This document shows positions 43,704 to 52,275 of a DNA stretch of 64,000 bases, piece after piece. The stretch comes from Verrucomicrobiota bacterium. Lineage in GTDB: Bacteria > Verrucomicrobiota > Verrucomicrobiia > Limisphaerales > JADJPG01. The stretch's first letter is position 1, and each line of letters starts with the position of its first letter. Below the pieces are notes generated by a model. It saw nothing but the letters and a program-made list of their open reading frames with translations, was not told the origin of the DNA and did no database searches. Position numbers and translations under genes: made by a program. The stretch covers positions 24,979 to 88,978 of the forward strand of contig JADJPG010000029.1 in NCBI GenBank assembly GCA_016713365.1, in the 5' to 3' direction.

Positions 43704-46151
43704 ATGAGAACAAAACTGTATCTGCTCCTCGGAATCCCGCTTCTTGCCATGACCGGCGCGACCTTCGGCGCGAGCAATCAATTGCTCGGCTGGAACAATC
43801 TCGGCATGCACTGCATGGACAGCGATTACTCGGTGTTCAGCATTCTGCCGCCCTACAACACCATCGAAGCGCAACTGATCGCGGCGGGAAAGCTCGTCAC
43901 GAATGGCAGCGGCTACACCGTCACCTATCAAGCCGTGGCCGACCCGGACGGTTCGTTCAATTCCACCTCGCGCGGCAAGGGCAACTTCTACGACTTCGTC
44001 CTGCCGCTCTACGGCGCGGCGGTGCAACCGGAGTTCGGACTCACGCCGTGGCCGATGCCCGGCACAAACAACACCCCTCAGTTGATGTTGTTCGAGCAGA
44101 CGAACCGACCCGCGCCCGGCGTGGCGCAGAAGGTAAACTGGTTTCGCGCTGAGGGCATTCCCATCACGCCCTTCGATGATGCCGGCCGCAAGAATCCATA
44201 TCCGCTCATGCGTCTCATCGCCCGCAACAGCAGCGGCACGGCGATCGCCTCCAATGACATCGTGCTCCCGGTCTCCGACGAAATGGATTGCCGCATCTGC
44301 CATGCCTCCGGAACACAGGCGGAAGCACGTCCCCGCGCCGGATGGGTCTGGAGCAACGACCCGGAGCGCGACCACCGCCTGAACATTCTGCGCCTGCACG
44401 ACCAGCGGCAGTTCGCCGACCACGGGGATGTTTACCGCGACGCGCTCGCCGCCAACGGCTTCAATCTTCGCGGCCTTTATCGCGGCGTCGTGGCAGATCG
44501 CAAGCCCGTGCTCTGCGCCACCTGCCACGCCTCGGAAGCCCTCGGCACCGGCGGTTTCCCCGGCGTTCCTGCGCTGACCACGTCGATTCATTCCACGCAC
44601 GCAACCGTTCTCGATCCGGAACTGAATATCGCCCTCGATCACTCGTCCCACCGCGCCGCCTGCTACCGATGCCATCCCGGCTCGGCAACAAAATGCCTGC
44701 GCGGCGCGATGGGCAGCGCGATCGAGCGCGACGGCACGATGTCCATGCAATGCCAGAGCTGCCACGGAAGCATGAGCCAGGTCGGTTCGCCCGATCGCGT
44801 CGGTTGGTTCATGGAACCCAACTGCCAGAGCTGTCACACCGGACACGCCACCCGGAACAACGGCCAGATTCGTTACACCTCCGTCTTCGAAACCAACGGT
44901 ACCGTGCGCGTCGCGACAAACCAGATCTTCGCGACCCAATCGAACACTCCCGCCGCCGGCCTCTCGCTCTATCGCTTTTCCGCCGGGCACGGCGGGCTGC
45001 AATGCTCCGCCTGTCACGGTTCCACGCACGCCGAATTTCCTGCCACCCATCGCAACGACAACATTCGCAACGAGAAGATTCAGGGCCACGGCGGCGTCAC
45101 CGCGGAATGCACCGCCTGCCACGTCTCAATGCCCAACAACACCACCACGGCCGTGGGCGGACCGCACGGAATGCACCCGATCGGCCAGGGCTGGGTGAAC
45201 TACCATCACGACGCCATCAACGGCGACAACGGCCATCAGGCATGCGCCGTTTGTCATGGCGCGGATTTCCGCGGCACCGTTCTCTCCCGTGCCCTTGGAC
45301 CGCGCACCCTTACCGCCGATCTCGACGGCGGCGACGTGACGCTGAGATTGTTCCAGGGAGCGATTGTCGGCTGTTACAACTGCCACAACGGACCACGTAA
45401 CGAGAACGTCAACTCCAGCGCCGCACCCGTCGCCGCCAGTGTCTCCACCAATACCACCAGCGGCGCCGCGGCCGTGATCGCACTGCCCATCACCGGCGCG
45501 AATGCCACCGCGCGCATCATCTCGCAACCTGCCCACGGCTCCGTCGGACTGAGCAACGCCGTGGCCACCTACTTCCCGGATTCCGGCTTCGTCGGCATCG
45601 ACAAGTTCACGTTTGCCGCGTGGAACGGCTCGAAGAACTCCTCGCTTGCAACCGGAACCGTCGCCGTCGCGCAAGGCCCCTACTCGCTTGCCGTCCGCGC
45701 GCTGGTGCCGCCGCAGTATCCTGCCGAATGGCCCGTGCCTTTCGGCGCAATGGCCAGCCCAAGCAACACGACTGCGAACGTCACCTACGAGTGGAACTTC
45801 GGCGACGCCTCGGCGGTGAGCACAAACCGGCATGTAGTTCACCAATACGCCGAACCCGGAACCTATTCTTGGACTCTGACCGCGCGCGCCGACTCTGCCA
45901 CCGCCAGCGCCAGCGGCGTCGTTGAGATCGTTTCCCCCATGCGACTCAGCATCGCTTCAAAGCCTGGCGGTGGTCTCGTCTCTTGGCCGAGAACGCCCGC
46001 CGATGCCGTCCTGGAAATGTCCGGAGGTTGGAACGGCTTGCCAGACTGGCGTCCTTCCACCAACGGCGTTTCCACCGCGCCGACGGCCTTTCAGGTCAAC
46101 ATCTCTACCACCGCATCGAATGAATTCTTCCGCCTGCGCCAGGTGCGCTGA
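43704..46151 (+). CDS. Nine-haem c-type cytochrome with Ig-like and PKD domains
   Basis: 815 residues from ATG 43704, preferred over 43644 because a signal peptide starts there (cleavage near TFGAS). The N-terminal 190 residues begin with LGWNNLGMHCMDSDYSVFS and form a conserved haem-free domain. Nine CXXCH sites lie between residues 196 and 557: CRICH, CATCH, CYRCH, CQSCH twice, CSACH, CTACH, CAVCH, CYNCH. Then comes a cadherin/tandem-type beta domain (about 575-660, QPAHGSVGL, FVGIDKFTFAAW) and a PKD domain (about 690-760, EWNFGDASAV, HQYAEPGTYSWTLTA). This is an exported electron-transfer protein, perhaps on the cell surface as the PKD fold suggests. Lying between two flavin/thiol-type cassettes, it could be their haem partner or terminal reductase; no nitrite/tetrathionate reductase signature was recognised. 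Confidence 0.9.
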   Translation: MRTKLYLLLGIPLLAMTGATFGASNQLLGWNNLGMHCMDSDYSVFSILPPYNTIEAQLIAAGKLVTNGSGYTVTYQAVADPDGSFNSTSRGKGNFYDFVLPLYGAAVQPEFGLTPWPMPGTNNTPQLMLFEQTNRPAPGVAQKVNWFRAEGIPITPFDDAGRKNPYPLMRLIARNSSGTAIASNDIVLPVSDEMDCRICHASGTQAEARPRAGWVWSNDPERDHRLNILRLHDQRQFADHGDVYRDALAANGFNLRGLYRGVVADRKPVLCATCHASEALGTGGFPGVPALTTSIHSTHATVLDPELNIALDHSSHRAACYRCHPGSATKCLRGAMGSAIERDGTMSMQCQSCHGSMSQVGSPDRVGWFMEPNCQSCHTGHATRNNGQIRYTSVFETNGTVRVATNQIFATQSNTPAAGLSLYRFSAGHGGLQCSACHGSTHAEFPATHRNDNIRNEKIQGHGGVTAECTACHVSMPNNTTTAVGGPHGMHPIGQGWVNYHHDAINGDNGHQACAVCHGADFRGTVLSRALGPRTLTADLDGGDVTLRLFQGAIVGCYNCHNGPRNENVNSSAAPVAASVSTNTTSGAAAVIALPITGANATARIISQPAHGSVGLSNAVATYFPDSGFVGIDKFTFAAWNGSKNSSLATGTVAVAQGPYSLAVRALVPPQYPAEWPVPFGAMASPSNTTANVTYEWNFGDASAVSTNRHVVHQYAEPGTYSWTLTARADSATASASGVVEIVSPMRLSIASKPGGGLVSWPRTPADAVLEMSGGWNGLPDWRPSTNGVSTAPTAFQVNISTTASNEFFRLRQVR

Positions 46152-46268
46152 ACACTCCATGTCGCGTGGTCAAAATCAGCAAAGGGCTCCTCAATTGCGG
46201 GTGAACACTTGCGAGTTCCCCAACGTCTGCTAAACCTGATGTCAATGCGTCATCAAGATGGAAAAACA

Positions 46269-46739
46269 ATGCGCCCACTCTGGGCGTCGTTCCTCCTGCT
46301 GGCGTTTTTACTCTCAGCCACACCGATTCTCCCAGTTCTCACAGCCCTGACGGCGTGGCTCGGCGGTGAACACGATGTCTCGGTGGCCATGGATCGAAAT
46401 GGCGCGCGCGTGGTGTTAAGCCACGATTCCGCCGACCCCCTCAAGGTCATCACTCACTCTCATTGCGTCGTTTCACGGGCCATCACCTCCATCGCGGAAC
46501 AGGCCGAGCCGTTTCATTCGGATCACATTCTTACGTTCAGCGGATCAGATACTCTTCGGAACTGCTCATCAAACGCCCGGCTTCTCACGCCTTCCGCTGA
46601 CGTTCTTTCAGCCGCGGTCTGGCATTTTTCCTTCGACGCTTGTCGCACAGAACCAACTTATCTGGCCACTCCCGTAGTAGGATCACCATCGCCATCGCTG
46701 TCGGTAACGATCGCGCGCGCCACCGTACTCCTGATCTGA
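46269..46739 (+). CDS. Small exported protein of unknown function upstream of metal efflux genes
   Basis: About 156 residues from ATG 46269 (46239 and 46245 are alternatives; a GATGGA ribosome-site-like sequence lies just before 46269). A hydrophobic N-terminal helix (about 7-28) is followed by a short soluble region with His and Cys residues (THSHCVVS, FHSDHIL, and single later Cys). No family was recognised. It precedes the TolC-like gene by 137 bases on the same strand. A similar arrangement, a small His-containing exported protein before metal genes, occurs at 61.2 kb, so a metal-linked role is possible. Confidence 0.55.
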   Translation: MRPLWASFLLLAFLLSATPILPVLTALTAWLGGEHDVSVAMDRNGARVVLSHDSADPLKVITHSHCVVSRAITSIAEQAEPFHSDHILTFSGSDTLRNCSSNARLLTPSADVLSAAVWHFSFDACRTEPTYLATPVVGSPSPSLSVTIARATVLLI

Positions 46740-46876
46740 TCCCCCGCCTCCGCCTAAACTGATTCCTCCGGGAAACAGCTCGGGCTTTCTCGTGTCCCGA
46801 CTCCGCCGTGTGGCGACAGTCGGATTTGTTTTCTCGTATCGAATTGAATGTCTGCACTCCTCTGTCCCGTACCGTC

Positions 46877-48139
46877 ATGAAACTGATTCCTGTCCTGATT
46901 TGCTCACTTGCCCTCGCGTCGTTTGCTCACGCTGCAACGCCGCCCTCCGCTCCGACCTCCATTCAGGCGCTCGTCCAAGAGGCGCTCACGCGGAATCCCG
47001 AGCTGCGCTTCTACGAAGCGGAACTCACCGCCGCTCGATCCGCCCGCAAGAACGCCGCCCGTCTCGCGCCGCCGGAAATCAGCGGCAGCGTCGGCCACAA
47101 ACGCGCCCGCGAAACCGGCGGTCAACTCGCCGGCGAAGGCGTCGCGTGGAGCGTCGGCGTGAGCCAGACCTTCGAATGGCCCGGCCGCCTCAGTCTCCGC
47201 AAAGCCATCGCGAACCACGACATCACCCTCGCCGATCTCGGCTTCTCGCGCTTCAAAACCGCCCTCGCCGCACGCGTCCGCGGCCAGGCTCACGCGCTCG
47301 CCGCCGCTGGCGAGAAGGCCCGTGTCGCCCGCGAAGTTGCCGATCGTTACCGCGCGCTCCGCGAAGTGCTCGTGCAACGCGATCCCGCCGGCATCACGCC
47401 GCAGCTTGAGCTGCGCATTCTCGAAGCGACGGAAGTTACCCTGCGCCGCCGCGCCACCGAGGCCGGATTACAGGCCGATGACGCGCGGCTCGCGCTCAAT
47501 CAACTGCTCGGCCGTTCCGCGGATGCCGCACTGGAAGTCAGCCCCTCTGAACCCGATCTCCCTTCCGCACCAGCCCTCGACAATCTACTCGCCGCTGCGC
47601 AGACCAATAACTTCGACCTGCGTCTGCGCGCGATGGAACTGGAGCAGCAAGGCTTTCGCGTTTCGCTCGCGAAGAACGAACGATGGCCCGCCTTCACCGT
47701 CGGGCCACAGTTCAGCGAGGAGAACGCCGGCAGCCAGGATCGCATCTTCGGCCTCGGCGTTTCGTTCCCGCTCCCGCTCTGGCGCAACAACAGCGCGAAC
47801 GTCGATACCGCCCGCGCGCGCATGGTGCAGGCCGAAACGTTACTGAACACCGCGCGCCGCAACATTGAGCGCCGGGTCGTTTCCGCCTCCCGCGCCTACG
47901 AAACCAAACGCGCGGAGATGGCCCAGTGGCGCGCTGATTCCACGAAGCAATTCGCGGACGCTGCTGAACTCGCCGACCGCCACTATCGCCTCGGCGCCGT
48001 ACCCGCCACCACCTACGTCGAATTGCAGAAGCAATATCTCGACGCCGTGGAAACCCTGCTCGAAACCCGCCGCGAAGCCATCCACGCCGCCGCCGAGATC
48101 GAGGAACTCACCGGCGCCAACCTGTTGACCCAACCGTGA
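46877..48139 (+). CDS. TolC/CzcC-like outer-membrane efflux channel
   Basis: 420 residues from ATG 46877 (the open frame begins earlier, but the signal peptide MKLIPVLICSLALASFAHA starts here). Two outer-membrane efflux protein repeats are visible, each with the long heptad-rich helices of the periplasmic tunnel (ALTRNPELRFYEAELTAARSA near 35-55; NLLAAAQTNNFDLRLRAME near 235) and beta-strand segments (SVGVSQTFEWPGRLSL, FGLGVSFPLPLWRNN). Length fits CusC/CzcC rather than E. coli TolC. Its TGA overlaps the ATG of the following small lipoprotein (TGATG), and the RND pump follows, giving one operon. Confidence 0.9.
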   Translation: MKLIPVLICSLALASFAHAATPPSAPTSIQALVQEALTRNPELRFYEAELTAARSARKNAARLAPPEISGSVGHKRARETGGQLAGEGVAWSVGVSQTFEWPGRLSLRKAIANHDITLADLGFSRFKTALAARVRGQAHALAAAGEKARVAREVADRYRALREVLVQRDPAGITPQLELRILEATEVTLRRRATEAGLQADDARLALNQLLGRSADAALEVSPSEPDLPSAPALDNLLAAAQTNNFDLRLRAMELEQQGFRVSLAKNERWPAFTVGPQFSEENAGSQDRIFGLGVSFPLPLWRNNSANVDTARARMVQAETLLNTARRNIERRVVSASRAYETKRAEMAQWRADSTKQFADAAELADRHYRLGAVPATTYVELQKQYLDAVETLLETRREAIHAAAEIEELTGANLLTQP

Positions 48140-48564
48140 TGCGCCTCTTGCACATCGCCTGGCCGGCCGTGTTCACCGCGCTGGTCCTCTCAACCGGCGG
48201 TTGCATCACCGCGCCCTCGAACACCCACCTCCGCATCGAAACGGTTTCACGCGGCGCTATTCGCCCGGTGAACATTCACGTCGAACGCGCGGCCGACGGT
48301 GCGAAGGTGCGCGGTTCCGTGGTCGCCGGACCAGGCTATCGCAGCTGGCAACGTCATCACCTCGTCGTCGAAATTGTATCTCCCGATCAAAGCACGGCGT
48401 TCAGCCGCGCTGTCACCTTCACGCCCCAACCGATTCCCCGCATTGTCCGCAGCCGGGGTCGCGCGCATTTTTCAATCGTGCTGCCCGCGTTTCCGAAACC
48501 CGGAAGCATCGTGCGCATCACACCACGCAGCGGTCCCCTGCCCTCACCTTCACCTTTGCCCTAG
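48139..48564 (+). CDS. Small lipoprotein in metal efflux operon
   Basis: 141 residues from ATG 48139 (a GTG one codon earlier is possible). The N-terminal helix ends in a lipobox LSTGGC (about residues 17-22), so it is probably lipidated. The mature part has predicted beta strands (RIETVSRGAIRPVNIHV, VRGSVVAGPGYRSW) and a basic, Pro-rich end. It occupies the position where an RND adaptor (CusB/CzcB) gene would be expected, but it is far too short and lacks the barrel-sandwich and hairpin domains. It may be an accessory or periplasmic metal-binding component. No family was recognised. Confidence 0.65.
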   Translation: MRLLHIAWPAVFTALVLSTGGCITAPSNTHLRIETVSRGAIRPVNIHVERAADGAKVRGSVVAGPGYRSWQRHHLVVEIVSPDQSTAFSRAVTFTPQPIPRIVRSRGRAHFSIVLPAFPKPGSIVRITPRSGPLPSPSPLP

Positions 48565-48570
48565 ACTCCC

Positions 48571-51500
48571 ATGATCAATTCCATCCTCGAATTCTCCCTC
48601 CGCCAGCGCGCCGTCGTCTTGCTTGGCGCCGCGCTGCTGCTCGGCTTCGGCCTGTGGTCCGCGCGCGAGCTGCCCATCGACGCCGTGCCGGACATCACCA
48701 GCCCGCAGGTTCAGATCAACACGGAAGTTCCTGCGCTCGCACCCGAAGAGGCGGAGATGCTCGTCACGCGCGTGCTGGAACAGGAACTCGCCGGCCTGCC
48801 GGGCGTCACCGAGATGCGGTCGCTCACCAAGTTCGGCCTCGCCCAAGTCACGCTGCAGTTCAAGGACAACATCGATGTCTATCGCAGCCGCCAACTCGTC
48901 AACGAACGCCTGCAGGCCGTGCGCGATCAGCTGCCGTCCGGCGCGGAGCCGCGGCTCTCGCCCATCTCGACCGGCCTCGGCGAAATTTTCTATTACACGC
49001 TCGCGTGGCGCGCCGACGCCACCAACAAGCCGGCCACGAGCTTCGAACAACTGCTGCATCTCTACGAGGCGCAGGAATACATCGCCAAGCCGTTCCTTCG
49101 CGCCACCCCGGGCGTGGCCGAGATCAATTCGAGCGGCGGTCACGAGCGCCAGATCGTCGTCCAGCCGGACCCGCAGAAACTTCAGGCCGCGAATCTTTCC
49201 TTCGAGGAATTCTCCACCGTCATCAGCCAGAACACCGACAATGCTGGCGGCGGCATCATCAATCAATCGGGGCGCAAGCTGATCGTCCGCGCCGTCAGCA
49301 AGGCGCAGACGGTCGAGGATCTTGCGAACCTGCCGGTGAAGTTCGGCGGCGATGTGAAGCCCTTGCTAGTGAAAGACCTTGCCGAGGTCGCCATCGGTTC
49401 ATCCGTCCGCACCGGAGCCGCATCGCAGAACGGAGAAGAGACCGTGCTCGGCACCGTCATGATGCTCGCCGGAGAGAACAGTCGCGTGGTCGCGCATCGC
49501 GTTGGCCAGCGCATCAAGGGACTTCAGGAAAAGCTCCCGCCCGGCATCGAGGTGCAAACGCAGTATGACCGCTCCGAACTCGTCGACCGCACCATTGCCA
49601 CTGTGAAACGGAACCTGTTCGAAGGTGCCGTGCTCGTCGTGGTCGTGCTGCTCGGCTTGCTCGGGAACTGGCGCGCGGCGCTGATCGTAGCCACCGCCAT
49701 TCCGCTGTCGTTCCTCTGCGCGCTGATCGGCATGACGAAGCTGGGCGTGTCCGGAAACCTGATGAGCCTCGGCGCGGTGGACTTCGGCCTCATCATCGAC
49801 GGCGCGGTGGTCATCGTGGAGAACATCGTCCGCCAGCTCGCCCACAAGCAGGCGCATCTCGGACGCCAGCTCACGGTGGAAGAACGTGTCCGCACCGTGC
49901 TGCAAGCCTCGAAACAGGTCGGCAGCCCGATGTTCTTCGGCGTGCTGATCATCACGGTGGTTTACCTGCCGATCCTCGCGCTATCCGGCATTGAAGGGAA
50001 AATGTTCCATCCCATGGCGCTCACCGTGATGCTCGCACTCGGCGGCGCGCTCGTGCTCGCGCTCACGTTGATGCCCGCGCTGTGCTCGCTCTTTCTCAGC
50101 GGCAACATCAGCGAGAAGGAGAACTTCGTGATCCGCTGGGTCAAGTCGCTCTACCTGCCTTCCCTGAACCTCGCGCTCCGCCTCCGCTGGCCGGTGGTCG
50201 GTGGCGCAGCGGCGCTCTTCATTCTGTCAGTCTTCGTCTTCACGCGACTGGGCGCGGAGTTCGTGCCGAAACTCGACGAAGGTTCCACCACCATGATGCT
50301 TTATCGTCCAGTGGACCAAAGCATCGAGGCATCCGTCGTCGATCAGCTCGCCGTGGAGAAACTCGTGCGAGAGAAGTTTCCCGAAGTGGAACGCGTCTTC
50401 TCGCGCATCGGCACGTCCGAAGTCGCCACCGACCCGATGCCGCCAAACGAAGCCGACTTCTACGTCTTCTACAAACCGCGTGACCAATGGCGCACCGTGG
50501 ACGGCCGCACGCCCACCAAACGCGAACTGGCGGAGCTGGTGGCCGAGTCGATCAAGACGGGCTTCACCAACACGGAGACCCTCGTGGCCCAGCCGATCGA
50601 GATGCGTTTCAACGAAATGCTCGAAGGCGTGCGTGCGGATCTTTCCGTGAAACTGTTCGGACCCGACTTCAATGTGCTCGAACCAATGGCTGAGAAAACC
50701 AAGGCCGTGCTCGAAAAAATTCCTGGCGTGGCGGAAGTCGAATTCGAGACGGACGGACGTTCACCAATTCTCACCATCACGGTGAAACGCGAGGAACTTC
50801 TCCGCCGCAATCTTACCGCCGCCGCCGTGAACTCCGCCATCGCCACCGCGCTCGCCGGACAGACCGTCGGCAGCCTGCCGCACGACACGCATGTTCACGA
50901 AGTCGTCGTCCGCCTGCGCGGCGAGTTGCGCGAACAGTTGGAGCAGATTCGCGCGCTGCCGGTGCGCGTTGGTGAATACGGCCTCGTGCCGCTCGGTTCG
51001 CTCGCAGACATCCAGACCGTCGAGGCCGTGGAACCGATCCGCCGCGACGACGGCAAACGCCGCGCTGCACTCATGATCAATCTCAACACCAGCGACGTGG
51101 AAGGCTGGGTGACAGCCGCGCAAGGCGCCGTGCGCGAACAGGTGAAGCTGCCCGAGGGTTACCAGATCGAGTTCGGCGGGCAGTTCGAGCACTTGCAGGA
51201 AGCGCGCGCCCGGCTGGCCATCGTCGTGCCCGGCGCGCTGGCCTTGATCTTCGTGCTCATCTTCGTCGCGTTCGGTTCGCTGCGTCAGGCCGCCCTGGTT
51301 TACACCGGCATTCCGCTGGCGCTGACCGGTGGCATCTTCGCACTCTGGTTGCGCGACATGCCGTTCAGCATCACGGCGGCGGTCGGCTTTATCGCACTGA
51401 GCGGCGTCGCCGTGCTGAACGGCGTGGTGCTGGTCAGTTACTTCAACGAACTGCGCGAGGAAGGCCGCAGTCTGCTCGACGCGGTTCGCGAAGGCGCGAT

Positions 51501-51729
51501 GACCCGGCTGCGTCCGGTGCTGATGACCGCCGCCGTGGCCGCGCTGGGGTTCGTTCCGATGGCGCTCTCACACGGCGCCGGCGCGGAAGTACAACGCCCA
51601 CTCGCCACGGTCGTCATCGGCGGCATCATCTCGTCAACCTTCCTCACGCTAGTGCTCTTGCCCGTGCTCTACGCGTGGTTTGAGCGCAGAGCCGAGGACA
51701 ATTCCACCGTATCCGTCGGCAACAAGTAG
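48571..51729 (+). CDS. czcA: Heavy-metal efflux RND pump (CzcA/CusA family)
   Basis: 1052 residues, full length for the HME-RND family, with 12 membrane helices and two large periplasmic loops. It opens with ARELPIDAVPDITSPQVQINT, a family signature. TM4 contains D404-F-G-L-I-I-D410-G-A-V-V-I-V-E417-N, the D/D/E triad of CzcA-type divalent cation (Zn/Co/Cd) pumps rather than the Cus copper/silver pattern; this reading is by motif only. The end of the second half (GVAVLNGVVLVSYFNELREEG) is intact. It follows the lipoprotein by 6 bases. A membrane fusion protein gene is absent from the operon and from the rest of the window. Confidence 0.93.
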   Translation: MINSILEFSLRQRAVVLLGAALLLGFGLWSARELPIDAVPDITSPQVQINTEVPALAPEEAEMLVTRVLEQELAGLPGVTEMRSLTKFGLAQVTLQFKDNIDVYRSRQLVNERLQAVRDQLPSGAEPRLSPISTGLGEIFYYTLAWRADATNKPATSFEQLLHLYEAQEYIAKPFLRATPGVAEINSSGGHERQIVVQPDPQKLQAANLSFEEFSTVISQNTDNAGGGIINQSGRKLIVRAVSKAQTVEDLANLPVKFGGDVKPLLVKDLAEVAIGSSVRTGAASQNGEETVLGTVMMLAGENSRVVAHRVGQRIKGLQEKLPPGIEVQTQYDRSELVDRTIATVKRNLFEGAVLVVVVLLGLLGNWRAALIVATAIPLSFLCALIGMTKLGVSGNLMSLGAVDFGLIIDGAVVIVENIVRQLAHKQAHLGRQLTVEERVRTVLQASKQVGSPMFFGVLIITVVYLPILALSGIEGKMFHPMALTVMLALGGALVLALTLMPALCSLFLSGNISEKENFVIRWVKSLYLPSLNLALRLRWPVVGGAAALFILSVFVFTRLGAEFVPKLDEGSTTMMLYRPVDQSIEASVVDQLAVEKLVREKFPEVERVFSRIGTSEVATDPMPPNEADFYVFYKPRDQWRTVDGRTPTKRELAELVAESIKTGFTNTETLVAQPIEMRFNEMLEGVRADLSVKLFGPDFNVLEPMAEKTKAVLEKIPGVAEVEFETDGRSPILTITVKREELLRRNLTAAAVNSAIATALAGQTVGSLPHDTHVHEVVVRLRGELREQLEQIRALPVRVGEYGLVPLGSLADIQTVEAVEPIRRDDGKRRAALMINLNTSDVEGWVTAAQGAVREQVKLPEGYQIEFGGQFEHLQEARARLAIVVPGALALIFVLIFVAFGSLRQAALVYTGIPLALTGGIFALWLRDMPFSITAAVGFIALSGVAVLNGVVLVSYFNELREEGRSLLDAVREGAMTRLRPVLMTAAVAALGFVPMALSHGAGAEVQRPLATVVIGGIISSTFLTLVLLPVLYAWFERRAEDNSTVSVGNK

Positions 51730-52275
51730 CACGACGCAGATTAGCAACCGCTGCGAATTCGGTCGTGATGAGCAGTGCGGTTCAACACGTTTACCCGAAT
51801 GATTAAAGTCGTTTAATAAACGGGGCCCAGCATCACCGGCGCGGAAGATTTGGCCCCGCCTTCCATCCGATTGCTGAAAGAAAGTGTCTTTGCGTTGGTG
51901 TCCATTTTCTTTTCAGGCAGGCGGATGAAGGCGGAGTCATCTCAGAACACACTGGGAAATCCGCCCGCATCCTGTGTCCGAACCCGCCAACAACCCGCGC
52001 GACGACTGCTCACCGGCCCCGGCCATGAACTTCCATTCACTGGCATGAATTCGGCTAACCCACTCCATCGATTATGAAGATCGGAATGACGATGAACTGC
52101 CTCGCCACATCTTGTTCTCATGAATGCAACGCACGAACAGCGCTCAGTTCGTTAGTGAACTCTAACGTTTGGTTAAGCGATGTCTTATCGGAGTGTGGCT
52201 ACCTTCCCGGCGTTCGAGCGAACGCCACGCCGGTTCGTAGAAGTTAAGAATGTCGAAATCGCAAAGTCCATTCGA
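51730..52275. other. Long upstream region of cassette 2 with small palindromes
   Basis: About 545 bases without a supported gene. CGTTTA-A-TAAACG at 51810-51822 is a perfect 6-bp palindrome in an A/T-richer pocket, and GTTAG-N6-CTAAC occurs at 52151-52166. The open frame of the DUF3570 gene extends to 52180, but the 32 extra residues are charged and would block the signal peptide, so the later start is used. Either palindrome could be an operator for cassette 2 or a weak terminator of the efflux operon; evidence is positional. Confidence 0.4.

Noticed and set aside
43623..45122. 499-codon minus-strand open frame opposite the multihaem cytochrome
   Set aside because: The sense frame contains nine CXXCH motifs and a signal peptide, so this is a shadow.
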